This document shows positions 42,998 through 51,333 of a stretch of 64,000 bases of DNA, piece by piece. The stretch is from positions 682,001 to 746,000 of the forward strand of contig NZ_CP010776.1 of assembly GCF_001577755.1 (NCBI RefSeq). Reading direction: 5' to 3'. The notes beneath the pieces are model-generated. The model did no database searches. It was given only the letters and a program-made list of their open reading frames with translations, and was not told where the DNA came from. Made by a program: the position numbers and the translations under genes. Within the stretch, counting starts at the first letter, position 1. The number at the start of each line of letters is the position of its first letter. This stretch comes from Rufibacter sp. DG15C. GTDB lineage: Bacteria; Bacteroidota; Bacteroidia; Cytophagales; Hymenobacteraceae.

Positions 42998-44779
42998 ATG
43001 GCGAAGCACACCTATGATATGGGCTTGATTGGCAACTGTGCCTATCTAGCCTTGATACACCAAGACACCAATATTGAATGGCTCTGCTGGCCCAGATTTG
43101 ACAGCAGTTTTGTGTTCGGGCCCATGATGGACCGGCAGAAAGGCGGCGAGTTCTCCCTAAAACCAGACGCAGAGGAATTTACCTCGCACCAATATTATGT
43201 AGAAAACACCAACATCCTCTGCACCGAAATCACCTGCCAAGAAGGCTCTTACCGCGTCACCGACTTTGCCCCGCGCTTTAGACAGCACCAACGCTATTAC
43301 AAGCCCTTGATGCTGGTGAGAAAAGTGGAGCCTATCGCTGGTTCGCCGCGCATCAAAGCCACCTGCCACCCCATGGGCAACTATGGTCAACTAGAATTAA
43401 AACGAAGACGCAGTTCTAACCATATCGCTTTTTTGGGCTTAGACGAGGAAGTGCGCCTGACCACCAACGCTTCTTTAAGCTACATTCTGGAAGACCAGTA
43501 TTTTGTACTCAATGAGACCCTGTACTTTGTCCTAACCTATGGAGCGCCGCTAGAGGCGAATCTGGAAAGCACCGTTGAATCCTTCCTTCGCCAGACCACG
43601 CGCTACTGGCACAACTGGGTGAAGAACACCAGTATCAGCAACTTCTTCCAGGAGCAAGTGATCCGAAGTGCGCTGGCCTTGAAAATACACCAGTACGAAG
43701 ACACGGGCGCCATCATCGCCTCGCCTACCACCAGCTTACCGGAGCACCCCGGTAGCGGCCGGAACTGGGATTACCGCTTCTGCTGGATGCGCGATACCTA
43801 CTACATCCTCAACGCGTTCAACAACATCGGGCACTTTGAGGAGATGGAGCGCTACTTCCATTTCATTGCCAACATCACCGCTAAGGACACGCCACGCTAC
43901 CAACCGCTCTATTCCATCAGCGGACAAAGTAAACTCACCGAGCTGGAACTGGAGTTGGAAGGTTACCTGGGCAACAAGCCGGTGCGCATTGGCAATGACG
44001 CTTATACCCACATTCAGAACGACGTGTACGGTCAGATTCTGGTGGCACTGTTGCCGCTCTACATTGACCGCCGTTTCAACGATGCCGAGCGCATTGAATC
44101 CCAGAAGCTGATTTACAAGACGCTCTACAAGATACAGGACACCATGGAAGAGCCCGATGCGGGACTCTGGGAGTTCCGGGATTTTGCGCAGTACCACACC
44201 TACACCTACCTGTTCCATTGGGCGGGCGCGGCGGCGGCACGCAGCGCAGCCCGTCATTTTGGCGACGAACAACTGCACCAACTAGCCACCGACTTGATGC
44301 AACAAGCCGCGGCCAAAATCGAGCAATGCTTTGACCCAACCAGAGGCGTATACACGCAGGCCATAGGCAAGAATCACTTAGACGCCAGCACGCTCCAGTT
44401 GATTATGATGCACTACATTGACCCCGCCTCTGAGGTAGCCAAAACGCACCTGGCCGCCATGGAACGGGAGCTCAAAACTCCCGAGGGACTTTTCTACCGC
44501 TACAAGCACGCCGATGACTTCGGGGTTCCGCAAAGCACGTTTTTGATTTGCGCCTTCTGGTACATTGAGGCCCTGGCCTGCGTAGGCCGCGTGGACGAAG
44601 CTCTGCTTGAGTTTGAGAACATCCTCAAGTACACCAACCACCTAGGCTTGCTCAGCGAGGACGTAGACTCCAGAGACGGCAGCCAGTGGGGGAACTTCCC
44701 TCAGGCCTATAGCCACGTGGGCTTGCTCAATGCCGCCTACCGCATTTCTAAACGCTTGGACAGACCTTCTTTCTTGTAA
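42998..44779 (+). CDS. Glycoside hydrolase family 15 protein (trehalase/glucoamylase-like)
   Basis: 593 residues of bacterial GH15. The N-terminal beta-sandwich opens with IGNCAYLALIHQDTNIEWLC and the catalytic (alpha/alpha)6 barrel starts near residue 220. The family hallmark GSGRNWDYRFCWMRDTYYIL is at about residues 251-270; a typical C-terminal segment is LLSEDVDSRDGSQWGNFPQAYSHVGLLNAAY, which contains the second catalytic acid region. There is no signal peptide, so it is cytoplasmic. GH15 members hydrolyse trehalose or alpha-glucans. The convergent neighbour is an OtsA-OtsB trehalose synthase, which favours a trehalose role, though this is inference. Confidence 0.9.
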   Translation: MAKHTYDMGLIGNCAYLALIHQDTNIEWLCWPRFDSSFVFGPMMDRQKGGEFSLKPDAEEFTSHQYYVENTNILCTEITCQEGSYRVTDFAPRFRQHQRYYKPLMLVRKVEPIAGSPRIKATCHPMGNYGQLELKRRRSSNHIAFLGLDEEVRLTTNASLSYILEDQYFVLNETLYFVLTYGAPLEANLESTVESFLRQTTRYWHNWVKNTSISNFFQEQVIRSALALKIHQYEDTGAIIASPTTSLPEHPGSGRNWDYRFCWMRDTYYILNAFNNIGHFEEMERYFHFIANITAKDTPRYQPLYSISGQSKLTELELELEGYLGNKPVRIGNDAYTHIQNDVYGQILVALLPLYIDRRFNDAERIESQKLIYKTLYKIQDTMEEPDAGLWEFRDFAQYHTYTYLFHWAGAAAARSAARHFGDEQLHQLATDLMQQAAAKIEQCFDPTRGVYTQAIGKNHLDASTLQLIMMHYIDPASEVAKTHLAAMERELKTPEGLFYRYKHADDFGVPQSTFLICAFWYIEALACVGRVDEALLEFENILKYTNHLGLLSEDVDSRDGSQWGNFPQAYSHVGLLNAAYRISKRLDRPSFL

Positions 44780-44797
44780 GGAGGAGAAGTTGTATGA

Positions 44798-44840
44798 TAA
44801 ACCAAGAAAGGCCAGCGAATTGCTGGCCTTTCTTGGTTTA
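44798..44840. terminator. Terminator after the GH15 gene
   Basis: TAAACCAAGAAAGGCCAGC pairs perfectly with GCTGGCCTTTCTTGGTTTA around a 5-base loop. Confidence 0.9.
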
Positions 44841-44849
44841 ATAGGAAAT

Positions 44850-44887
44850 CATTTTTAGCCTGTTTCAAAGGAATTAGCTCAAAACCG
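44850..44887. repeat. 38-bp palindrome, copy 17 (degenerate)
   Basis: CATTTTTAGCCTGTTTC, AAAG, GAATTAGCTCAAAACCG. It lies 70 bases past the GH15 stop and on the left side of long repeat copy B. Confidence 0.75.
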
Positions 44888-44900
44888 AAAAGATCTATGT

Positions 44901-45279
44901 AATGCGCAGGAGACAAGGCCGTGCCGGTGTCTCTACAAAGGCTCCGCGCCAGCGCATACAGGCATTGCAACGGCACCACCCATAACCAGCCTGCCCTTGA
45001 CCGAGGGAGAAAGTAATGGCTTGTGAAGTAGTAACGGCGTAAGTTCGCCATGAAACGAACCACATTGGCCAGGTGCACAAAACTGAACCACCGCCTGTCT
45101 GAGCGGCAGCGAGTTCGGGGGTTCTTGATTCTTTTGGTTACTTTTCTCATCAAGGAGAAAAGTGACGAACGCAGATAGGAAGTAAGCGAAAATGAGATTG
45201 GTAGTAATGGGCTTGGGTGGTAGAGGCGGAAGGTAATAATGAGATAAAGCATGTCATCCCCCTACCCCCTTCAAAGGGG
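44901..45279 (+). repeat. Long intergenic repeat (~400 bp), copy B
   Basis: Collinear with copy A at 4948-5362. It shares GCATTGCAAC, CAGCGAGTTCGGGGGTTCTT, GATTCTTTTGGTTA, CATCAAGGAGAAAAGT, GAAAATGAGATTGGTAGTAA and GTCATCCCCCTACC. It is a little shorter in the middle. Both copies lie in the plus orientation. Confidence 0.8.
44909..44934. repeat. GAGACAA hairpin, copy 2
   Basis: GAGACA pairs with TGTCTC around an inner GGC/GCC. Same position in the long repeat as copy 1 in copy A. Confidence 0.7.
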
Positions 45280-45329
45280 GACGAAATGCTAGCTTTTACC
45301 TAACTCAACATTAAACAAAAAGCAAACAT

Positions 45330-45367
45330 CATTTTTAGGCTGCTTTCCAGAAAGCAAGCCTAAAAGA
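45330..45367. repeat. 38-bp palindrome, copy 18
   Basis: CATTTTTAGGCTGCTTT, CCAG, AAAGCAAGCCTAAAAGA. It lies 18 bases past the otsAB stop and on the right side of long repeat copy B. Confidence 0.82.
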
Positions 45368-45384
45368 AGACATATACATCCAGA

Positions 45385-47565
45385 CTATTTTTCTTCGCAC
45401 AGATCCTGCAATAGCTTCCTCACTTCTTGGTGATTGTCCAAGTTGTACTTGGCCAGGGAGCGTTGGCTACCCACTTTAATGGTGTAAGCGTCGTCGGGCA
45501 TGATCTTGAACATATCCTCGTCGGTGCGGTCATCGCCAATGGCCAGCAGGAAATCATGGGGGTGCAGTTCTAGCCAGCGCAAGGTGGCCAGGCCTTTGTT
45601 CACTTCTACGTTCTTCACTTCCAGCACCTTGTCGCCTTCCATGACTTGCAGGTTGATGTTGGCGGCCATGAACTGAAGGTGGTTGCTGAGTTCGCGGGCG
45701 CGCAGTTCGCCTAAGGAGGAATCTACCTTGCGGTAATGCCACACCAGGGAGTAGTCCTTCTCCTCTATGAACGAGCCGGGCGTGCGGCTTACGTGCATTT
45801 CCATGATGGGCCGCACCTCGGTTTTCCAGTCATTGGTGATATGATGCATCATGTGCCAGTCATGGGTTTGCTGGCGCATCCAGACGCCGTGCTCCGCAAT
45901 GATGTCTACGGGCAGATGGCCTAACCACTCTTCTAAGGTATGGCGGTCGCGGCCGCTGATGACCACCACGCGGTTTTTAGGTTCTTGGGTTAAGTGGTCC
46001 AACACACGTAGCAACTCCTCGTCTGGGAACGCATGCTTGGGGTTCTGCACGAAGCCCGTGAGCGTGCCGTCATAGTCCAGGAACAGGATACGCTGCTGGG
46101 CCTTCTGGTAGCTTTGCAGCAAGGCCTGGCGCTCTTCTTTTGACAGGTACTCGGTGGCCAGGGTCAGCTGCTTGATTTTGATGTACTCCAGACGGTTCAT
46201 GAAAATGCTCACCCACTGGTGGATGTCATAGCGCTTGAGGATCTCCTGCATGTGCTGCATGCGGGTTTGCTGGTCGGCCTCGGGCATGGTCATGGCCTCG
46301 CGCATGGCCTGCACCATCTGGCCAAGATCATTGGGGTTGATGATGAGCGCGTCTGACAGTTCTTTGGCGGCGCCGGCCATCTCACTCAGAATCAGGACGC
46401 CTTTTTGATCCAGTTTACTGGCCACAAACTCTTTGCAGACCAGGTTCATGCCGTCGCGCATGGGAGTGATGAGGGCAATGTCTGCCACGGTATAAAGCGC
46501 CGACAACTCCTCAATGGGAAACGAGCGGTAAAAGTACTGGATGGGGTTCCAGGAAATAGTGCGGTACGAGCTGTTGATGCGGCCCACCAACTCATCAATG
46601 GTTTCTTTGAGTTGCTTGTATTTTTCTACCTGATCCCGGGACGGCACCACCAGCATAAACAAGGTCACCTTCTCCCTGAACTCCGGGTACTCCTGCAAAA
46701 GCAGCTCAAAGGCTTGCAATCGGGCTGGTATTCCTTTGGAGTAGTCCAGTCGGTCAATGGACAGGATGACCTTCTGCCCGCTCAGGGCCTCATTGTAGGG
46801 GATGAGTTTCTCCTTCATCTCTTCTGAGGCAGCCAGTTGGGCATATTTCTCATAGTCAATGCCCATGGGGAATGCATCTACCATGATCTGCCGGTAGCCG
46901 TTGTCTATGAGGCCCTGCGTGGTGTTCATGCCAATGATGCGGCTCACCGAACTCAGGAAATGTCGGACGTCGTCATAGGTATGGAAGCCAATGAGATCGG
47001 CGCCCAGCATGCCTTTCAAAAGCTTTTCGCGCCAGGGCAGCATCCTGAACACCTCAAAAGACGGAAACGGAATGTGCTGAAAAAACCCGATGCTGCTCTC
47101 TGGAAACGCCTCTCTGATGTAGGCAGGCAGCAAGAGCAACTGGTAGTCATGCACCCAGATGGTGTCACCGGGTGCAGCCACTTCCATGACGGCTTGGCAG
47201 AACTTCCGGTTTACGTTTTGGTACGCCTCCCAGTAAACGTCGTCATAGACCGTGTATTGACTGAAGTAGTGGAAGGAAGGCCACAGCGTTTCATTGCTGA
47301 AGCCTTCGTAGAACTCTTTGATCTCGCTCTCGGTGAGGAACACCGGGTACATGCTCTGGGACTTGAGCGATTGAGTGACTTCCTGTTCTTCGGCTTCGTC
47401 CTCAAAGAAAAGACCGGGCCAGCCAATCCAGACGTTGTCGCCTTCTTTATAGATAGAGCCTAAGCCTGTGGCCAATCCTCCTTCACTTGTCTCATAGGCC
47501 AACCCCTCTTCCTTACGCTGTACTTTAATGGGCAATCTATTGGAGATGATGATGGTTTTAGACAT
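45385..47565 (-). CDS. otsAB: Trehalose-6-phosphate synthase/phosphatase fusion (OtsA-OtsB)
   Basis: 726 residues with two enzymes in one chain. Residues 1 to about 465 are a GT20 trehalose-6-phosphate synthase: SNRLPIKV, GGLATGLGSIYKEG, SIDRLDYSKGIPARLQAF and RDGMNLVCKEFVASK. From about residue 485 a HAD-type trehalose-phosphatase follows: LFLDYDGTLTGF with the DxDGT nucleophile, VVISGRDRHTLEEWL, AEHGVWMR and AIGDDRTDEDMF. Together they convert UDP-glucose plus glucose 6-phosphate to trehalose, a compatible solute. ATG 47563-47565 (MSKTIIISNR) is chosen; eight upstream codons look unlike the family. Divergent from mscS and convergent with the GH15 gene: a small osmotic-stress cluster. Confidence 0.95.
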   Translation of the reverse strand: MSKTIIISNRLPIKVQRKEEGLAYETSEGGLATGLGSIYKEGDNVWIGWPGLFFEDEAEEQEVTQSLKSQSMYPVFLTESEIKEFYEGFSNETLWPSFHYFSQYTVYDDVYWEAYQNVNRKFCQAVMEVAAPGDTIWVHDYQLLLLPAYIREAFPESSIGFFQHIPFPSFEVFRMLPWREKLLKGMLGADLIGFHTYDDVRHFLSSVSRIIGMNTTQGLIDNGYRQIMVDAFPMGIDYEKYAQLAASEEMKEKLIPYNEALSGQKVILSIDRLDYSKGIPARLQAFELLLQEYPEFREKVTLFMLVVPSRDQVEKYKQLKETIDELVGRINSSYRTISWNPIQYFYRSFPIEELSALYTVADIALITPMRDGMNLVCKEFVASKLDQKGVLILSEMAGAAKELSDALIINPNDLGQMVQAMREAMTMPEADQQTRMQHMQEILKRYDIHQWVSIFMNRLEYIKIKQLTLATEYLSKEERQALLQSYQKAQQRILFLDYDGTLTGFVQNPKHAFPDEELLRVLDHLTQEPKNRVVVISGRDRHTLEEWLGHLPVDIIAEHGVWMRQQTHDWHMMHHITNDWKTEVRPIMEMHVSRTPGSFIEEKDYSLVWHYRKVDSSLGELRARELSNHLQFMAANINLQVMEGDKVLEVKNVEVNKGLATLRWLELHPHDFLLAIGDDRTDEDMFKIMPDDAYTIKVGSQRSLAKYNLDNHQEVRKLLQDLCEEK

Positions 47566-47771
47566 AGGATACCAGTTGGTGACGTACAAAGCGCCGCTGC
47601 CAGCTTTTGGCCAGCACCTGCGCCGTTTACAGCTTAGTGGTATAGTTTACTCTTTTAGAAGGGCTTTGGTTAAGGGGTGCACCCATGGGGCTAAGGTTTG
47701 GAGCCTGTGCCCCATGGGTAACCTTTCTTTCTTGCATGGGGTAAGGGAAGACGTGATAGACGCGCACGTCC

Positions 47772-48866
47772 ATGGAACTACTACAACAACTCAGGCACTT
47801 CACCTTAGACCATCTTTCTCAGTTTTTACAGGGTTTGGGCGTGGTAGTGGCGGCATTGTTGGCGGGCCTCCTGCTTAAATGGATGATCTTCAAAGTCCTG
47901 ACGGCCTATCAGCATTGGTTTCCTAGCAGTTGGGTAGAAGGCATCTTGTTAAGGCAGAGCAAACCCTTGGCTTATTTCCTTCCCTTGCTGGTGTTGTCTG
48001 TAGCGCTTCCGCTGCTTCCTTTGGCGCCAGATGCCTTTGAGGTACTGCGGCGCATCATGGAGATTCTGCTTATCTGCGCTTTTGCCTATTTTTTGATTGG
48101 CTGGGTGAACGTGGTGCAGTACAGGGTGCGCAAGAAACATCACATTGACAAGGAGGACAACATACGGGAACGGCGGCTCTTCACGCAGTTGCAGTTCATA
48201 AGAAGGATGGTCATTATTTTGATTATCTTCTTTGCGGCCGCCATGATTTTGATGAGTTTCCCGACGGTGCGCAAAATAGGCACGGGCTTACTCACTTCTG
48301 CGGGGATTGCCGGGGTCATCATTGGCTTTGCGGCCCAGCGGTCCCTGGCCAATCTGCTGGCTGGTTTCCAGATTGCCTTCACGCAGCCCATACGCATTGA
48401 TGACGTGCTAGTGGTGGAGAACGAATGGGGCCGCGTGGAGGAGATTAACCTTACCTACGTGGTCATGCGCCTCTGGGACCAGCGCCGTCTGGTGTTGCCC
48501 ATCAACTACTTTATTGAAAAGCCCTTCCAGAACTGGACCCGCACCAATGCTGAGATTCTGGGCACCGTGTTTCTTTATCTGGACTATACCATTCCGGTGG
48601 AGCCGCTCAGGGAAGAGCTCAACAAAATCTTGAAAGAGACGCCGCTCTGGGACGGGCGCGTGGGCCTGCTGCAAGTCACGGATTCCAAAGAGCGGACCCT
48701 GGAACTGCGCATGCTGGTGAGCGCCCGCGATTCTGGCTCAGCCTTTGACTTGCGTTGCTTTGTGCGGGAAAAACTGGTGGACTTTGTGCAGAAAAATTAT
48801 CCAGAATGCCTGCCTCTTACTAGGACTGTGGTGCCAGGTGCGGCAGAGGGCGGTGTGATTATTTAG
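47772..48866 (+). CDS. MscS family mechanosensitive channel
   Basis: 364 residues. Four or five membrane helices occupy the N-terminal half (GVVVAALLAGLLLKWMIF, LAYFLPLLVLSVALPLLP, ILLICAFAYFLIGWVNVVQ, MVIILIIFFAAAMILMSFP). The pore helix TSAGIAGVIIGFAAQRSLANLLAGFQIAF is of MscS TM3 type, and the beta domain has IRIDDVLVVENEWGRVEEINLTYVVMRLWD, the family signature. The protein opens under hypo-osmotic stress and releases solutes. Its neighbour makes trehalose, so synthesis and release of osmolyte are genetically adjacent. The start ATG is the first in frame; no promoter box was clear. Confidence 0.93.
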   Translation: MELLQQLRHFTLDHLSQFLQGLGVVVAALLAGLLLKWMIFKVLTAYQHWFPSSWVEGILLRQSKPLAYFLPLLVLSVALPLLPLAPDAFEVLRRIMEILLICAFAYFLIGWVNVVQYRVRKKHHIDKEDNIRERRLFTQLQFIRRMVIILIIFFAAAMILMSFPTVRKIGTGLLTSAGIAGVIIGFAAQRSLANLLAGFQIAFTQPIRIDDVLVVENEWGRVEEINLTYVVMRLWDQRRLVLPINYFIEKPFQNWTRTNAEILGTVFLYLDYTIPVEPLREELNKILKETPLWDGRVGLLQVTDSKERTLELRMLVSARDSGSAFDLRCFVREKLVDFVQKNYPECLPLTRTVVPGAAEGGVII

Positions 48867-48883
48867 AAACTCTCTAAACAACT

Positions 48884-48913
48884 TTGTATTCCTGAAATTC
48901 TCCAGTAAGTTTG
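48884..48913 (+). promoter_or_regulatory. Siderophore receptor promoter (-33/-7)
   Basis: TTG at 48884-48886, exactly 19 bases, then TAAGTTTG at 48906-48913. The ATG is 33 bases downstream. An AT-rich leader follows (ATTAGTCTAAATAAATAGAC), which could hold an iron-responsive operator, but I cannot define one. Confidence 0.72.
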
Positions 48914-48945
48914 CGCAAGTTTATAATTAGTCTAAATAAATAGAC

Positions 48946-51261
48946 ATGCAACGCTTACTTACCCTCCTGTTTCTTTTCACATTCACTTCTTCTCTCCTCT
49001 TTGGACAATCCTCCACGGGCCGCATTGAAGGGCGCATCCAATCCCAGAAAGGCGAATCTTTGCCCGGTATCAGCGTGGGTTTGGAAGGCACCACCTTGGG
49101 GAGTACCACCGACGATGAAGGCAAATTCCTCATCAAAAGCATTCCGGCCGGTAACTACACCTTAGTGATTTCAGGCATAGGCTACGAGTCTGTCAAGCTG
49201 CCCATCTCCCTTGCGGCTCAGCAGGTTCTGCCCGTGTATATGCGCTTGAACACTTCAGATTTTACTTTGGCGCAGGTAGAGATTACCGGCAGCAAAGCCG
49301 GCAATTACCTGGAGCGCGAAGGCACCACCGCTACCAAGATGGAAGCGCACCTGAGCACTGTTCCGCAGTCGGTGCAGGTGCTGTCAAGACGCGCCATGGA
49401 CCAGTTGCAGGTGGTACGAGTGGAAGACGCCATGCGTAACGTGAGCGGGGTTTCTGTGGAGACCGGCTTTGGCGGACGCACAGATGTTTTCCAGATTAGA
49501 GGCTTTAGAACAGACCAGACCAGCATTTTCAAGAACGGTTTCAGAAACCCGGCCCGTACTTACCGCGAAAGCGCTAACATCCAGCAGGTGGAAGTAATGA
49601 AAGGCCCCGCCTCCGTCTTATATGGCGTGAGTGACCCCGGCGGTCTCATCAACCTCACCACCAAAAAACCAACAGCCTCCACGTTCCAGTCTGTTCAGTT
49701 GACCGGCAACAACTTCAATTTAATCAGACCAAGCGTGGACTTGGGCGGTACCATCGGCGAAGCCAAAGCCTTTAAATACCGTTTAAACAGCTTGTATGAG
49801 CGCAGTGAAAGCTACCGCGATTTTGTAAAGACCAAGCGCTACTTCGTGGCCCCATCGGTGATGTATGACTTCTCCCCTAACACGTCTTTAAGCGTAGAGG
49901 CCGAGCTCCTGAACCACAACCAACCATCTGACCGCGGAATCTTCGCCGTGAAAGGAAAGATTGCAGACGTTCCGCGTAGCCGAAGCCTGGGTGAGCCGGA
50001 CAACTACTCATTCTACCAGAACCGTTTGGTGCAATACAATCTTACCCACCGCCTGAACGATGCCTGGAGCCTGCGCCACGCCGTGAACTTCAACTATGGC
50101 ACCGAGACCCGCAAACTGGTAGAGCAGACAACGTTGGTGGCTAACTCTGACCGCCGCATCAACCGCCGCTACCAGGACCAGTATACCTTTGACCGCTACT
50201 TCGCGACGCAGAACGAAGTGTATGGCAAGTTCAATACCGGCGCAGACATTGCGCACCGTACCGTGGCTGGGGTGGAGTACAGTTCCTTTATGCTGGACCT
50301 GAACGTGAAACGGGCAGCCTATGACCAGCTGGATATTTACAACCCTGAGTACAGCACCAAGCCCAAACCGGTCAACAGCACGGCCACGTCTCAAGACTAC
50401 CGGGACCGCACCCAGAACGCCGGTTTTTACCTACAGGATTTCATCACCATCCGTCAGCGTTTGAACGTGTTGCTGGGTGGACGCTATGACATCTTTGATT
50501 TCCGCAGCGAGGATTATTTTGGCAAAGACACCACCACGCAGCGCAACTACTCCTTTAACCCGCGCATAGGTTTGCTGTATGAAGTCTACGGTCCTTTGTC
50601 TGCCTACGCCAACTATTCCACCGGTTTCCAGACGGAAATTGGCCGTACCTTAGAGGGTGATACCTTTGAGCCCTTACGTACCCAGCAACTGGAAGGCGGT
50701 ATCAAATTGGGCCTCTTTCAGGACAGATTGAACCTGACCACCAGCTACTTCAGAATCAAGAAAAGCAACGTCTCTGCCCCAGACCCGCGTGACGTGAACT
50801 TTAAAGTGCAAGTGGGCGAAATTATCAGTGAAGGCGCTGAGGTGGATGTGACCGGCGAGGTGCTTCCTGGCTTGAACCTGATTGCCACCTACAGCTTTAT
50901 TGATGCCCGCGTGAGCAGTGACGGCGTGACCAGCAAAGGCACCCGTTTCCAGAATGTGAGCCCGCATAACTTCACCTTCTGGACTACTTATGAGTTGCAG
51001 GCTGGCTGGCTGAAAGGCCTGGGCTTTGGCGGAGGGTTTACCTCGGTGCAGTCCCGTCCGGGAGACATCAATGACTCGTTCAGGTTGCCGGGCTATACCA
51101 AGGTAGATGCGACTATTTTCTATCGCGCCAAACGTTTCCATGTGAGCGTGAACGGCAAGAACCTGACGGATGAGTACTACTATGACGGCGCGCAGTCGGC
51201 GACGGGTATTATGCCAGGCGCCCCGTTGACCGTGATTGGCACCGTAGGGTTTAACTTCTAA
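48946..51261 (+). CDS. TonB-dependent siderophore receptor
   Basis: 771 residues. After the signal peptide (cleaved after LLFG) comes a carboxypeptidase-regulatory-like domain (TGRIEGRIQSQKGESLPGIS, residues 24-110), a TonB-box-like stretch, the plug domain (TKMEAHLSTVPQSVQVLS; EVMKGPASVLYGVSDPGGLIN) and a 22-strand barrel ending in GTVGFNF. The Bacteroidota extension plus siderophore-type plug match TonB-dependent ferric-siderophore receptors (FhuE/FpvA-like). It imports an iron complex across the outer membrane, powered by TonB. A PepSY membrane protein starts 72 bases after the stop; such pairs are common in iron uptake. Substrate is unknown. Confidence 0.93.
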   Translation: MQRLLTLLFLFTFTSSLLFGQSSTGRIEGRIQSQKGESLPGISVGLEGTTLGSTTDDEGKFLIKSIPAGNYTLVISGIGYESVKLPISLAAQQVLPVYMRLNTSDFTLAQVEITGSKAGNYLEREGTTATKMEAHLSTVPQSVQVLSRRAMDQLQVVRVEDAMRNVSGVSVETGFGGRTDVFQIRGFRTDQTSIFKNGFRNPARTYRESANIQQVEVMKGPASVLYGVSDPGGLINLTTKKPTASTFQSVQLTGNNFNLIRPSVDLGGTIGEAKAFKYRLNSLYERSESYRDFVKTKRYFVAPSVMYDFSPNTSLSVEAELLNHNQPSDRGIFAVKGKIADVPRSRSLGEPDNYSFYQNRLVQYNLTHRLNDAWSLRHAVNFNYGTETRKLVEQTTLVANSDRRINRRYQDQYTFDRYFATQNEVYGKFNTGADIAHRTVAGVEYSSFMLDLNVKRAAYDQLDIYNPEYSTKPKPVNSTATSQDYRDRTQNAGFYLQDFITIRQRLNVLLGGRYDIFDFRSEDYFGKDTTTQRNYSFNPRIGLLYEVYGPLSAYANYSTGFQTEIGRTLEGDTFEPLRTQQLEGGIKLGLFQDRLNLTTSYFRIKKSNVSAPDPRDVNFKVQVGEIISEGAEVDVTGEVLPGLNLIATYSFIDARVSSDGVTSKGTRFQNVSPHNFTFWTTYELQAGWLKGLGFGGGFTSVQSRPGDINDSFRLPGYTKVDATIFYRAKRFHVSVNGKNLTDEYYYDGAQSATGIMPGAPLTVIGTVGFNF

Positions 51262-51284
51262 GTAAATTCCGCCTATTTTTACAG

Positions 51285-51327
51285 CGCCGGCCTCTCTTGC
51301 ATACAGTAAAAGAGGCCGGCGTTTTTT
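51285..51327 (+). terminator. Terminator between receptor and PepSY gene
   Basis: CGCCGGCCTCT pairs with AGAGGCCGGCG, followed by six T. The T tract ends six bases before the PepSY ATG, so it may act as an attenuator rather than a full stop. Confidence 0.88.
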
Positions 51328-51333
51328 GTGACT

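Larger units (their letters stand above)
44841..45384. other. GH15-otsAB intergenic region with long repeat
   Basis: No credible gene. In order it has palindrome copy 17 (44850-44887), long repeat copy B (44901-45279) with a GAGACAA hairpin, and palindrome copy 18 (45330-45367). A 171-codon minus-strand open frame (44737-45252) runs through the repeat and the GH15 end and is rejected. Confidence 0.7.

Noticed and set aside
44737-45252. 171-codon minus-strand open frame through long repeat B
   Set aside because: Copy A has a differently broken frame here, and the product overlaps the end of the GH15 gene. The frame is not preserved between the two copies.
46405-47463. Two plus-strand open frames of 140 and 208 codons opposite otsAB
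   Set aside because: Antisense to intact, motif-rich trehalose synthase sequence; His/Val-rich products typical of shadow frames.
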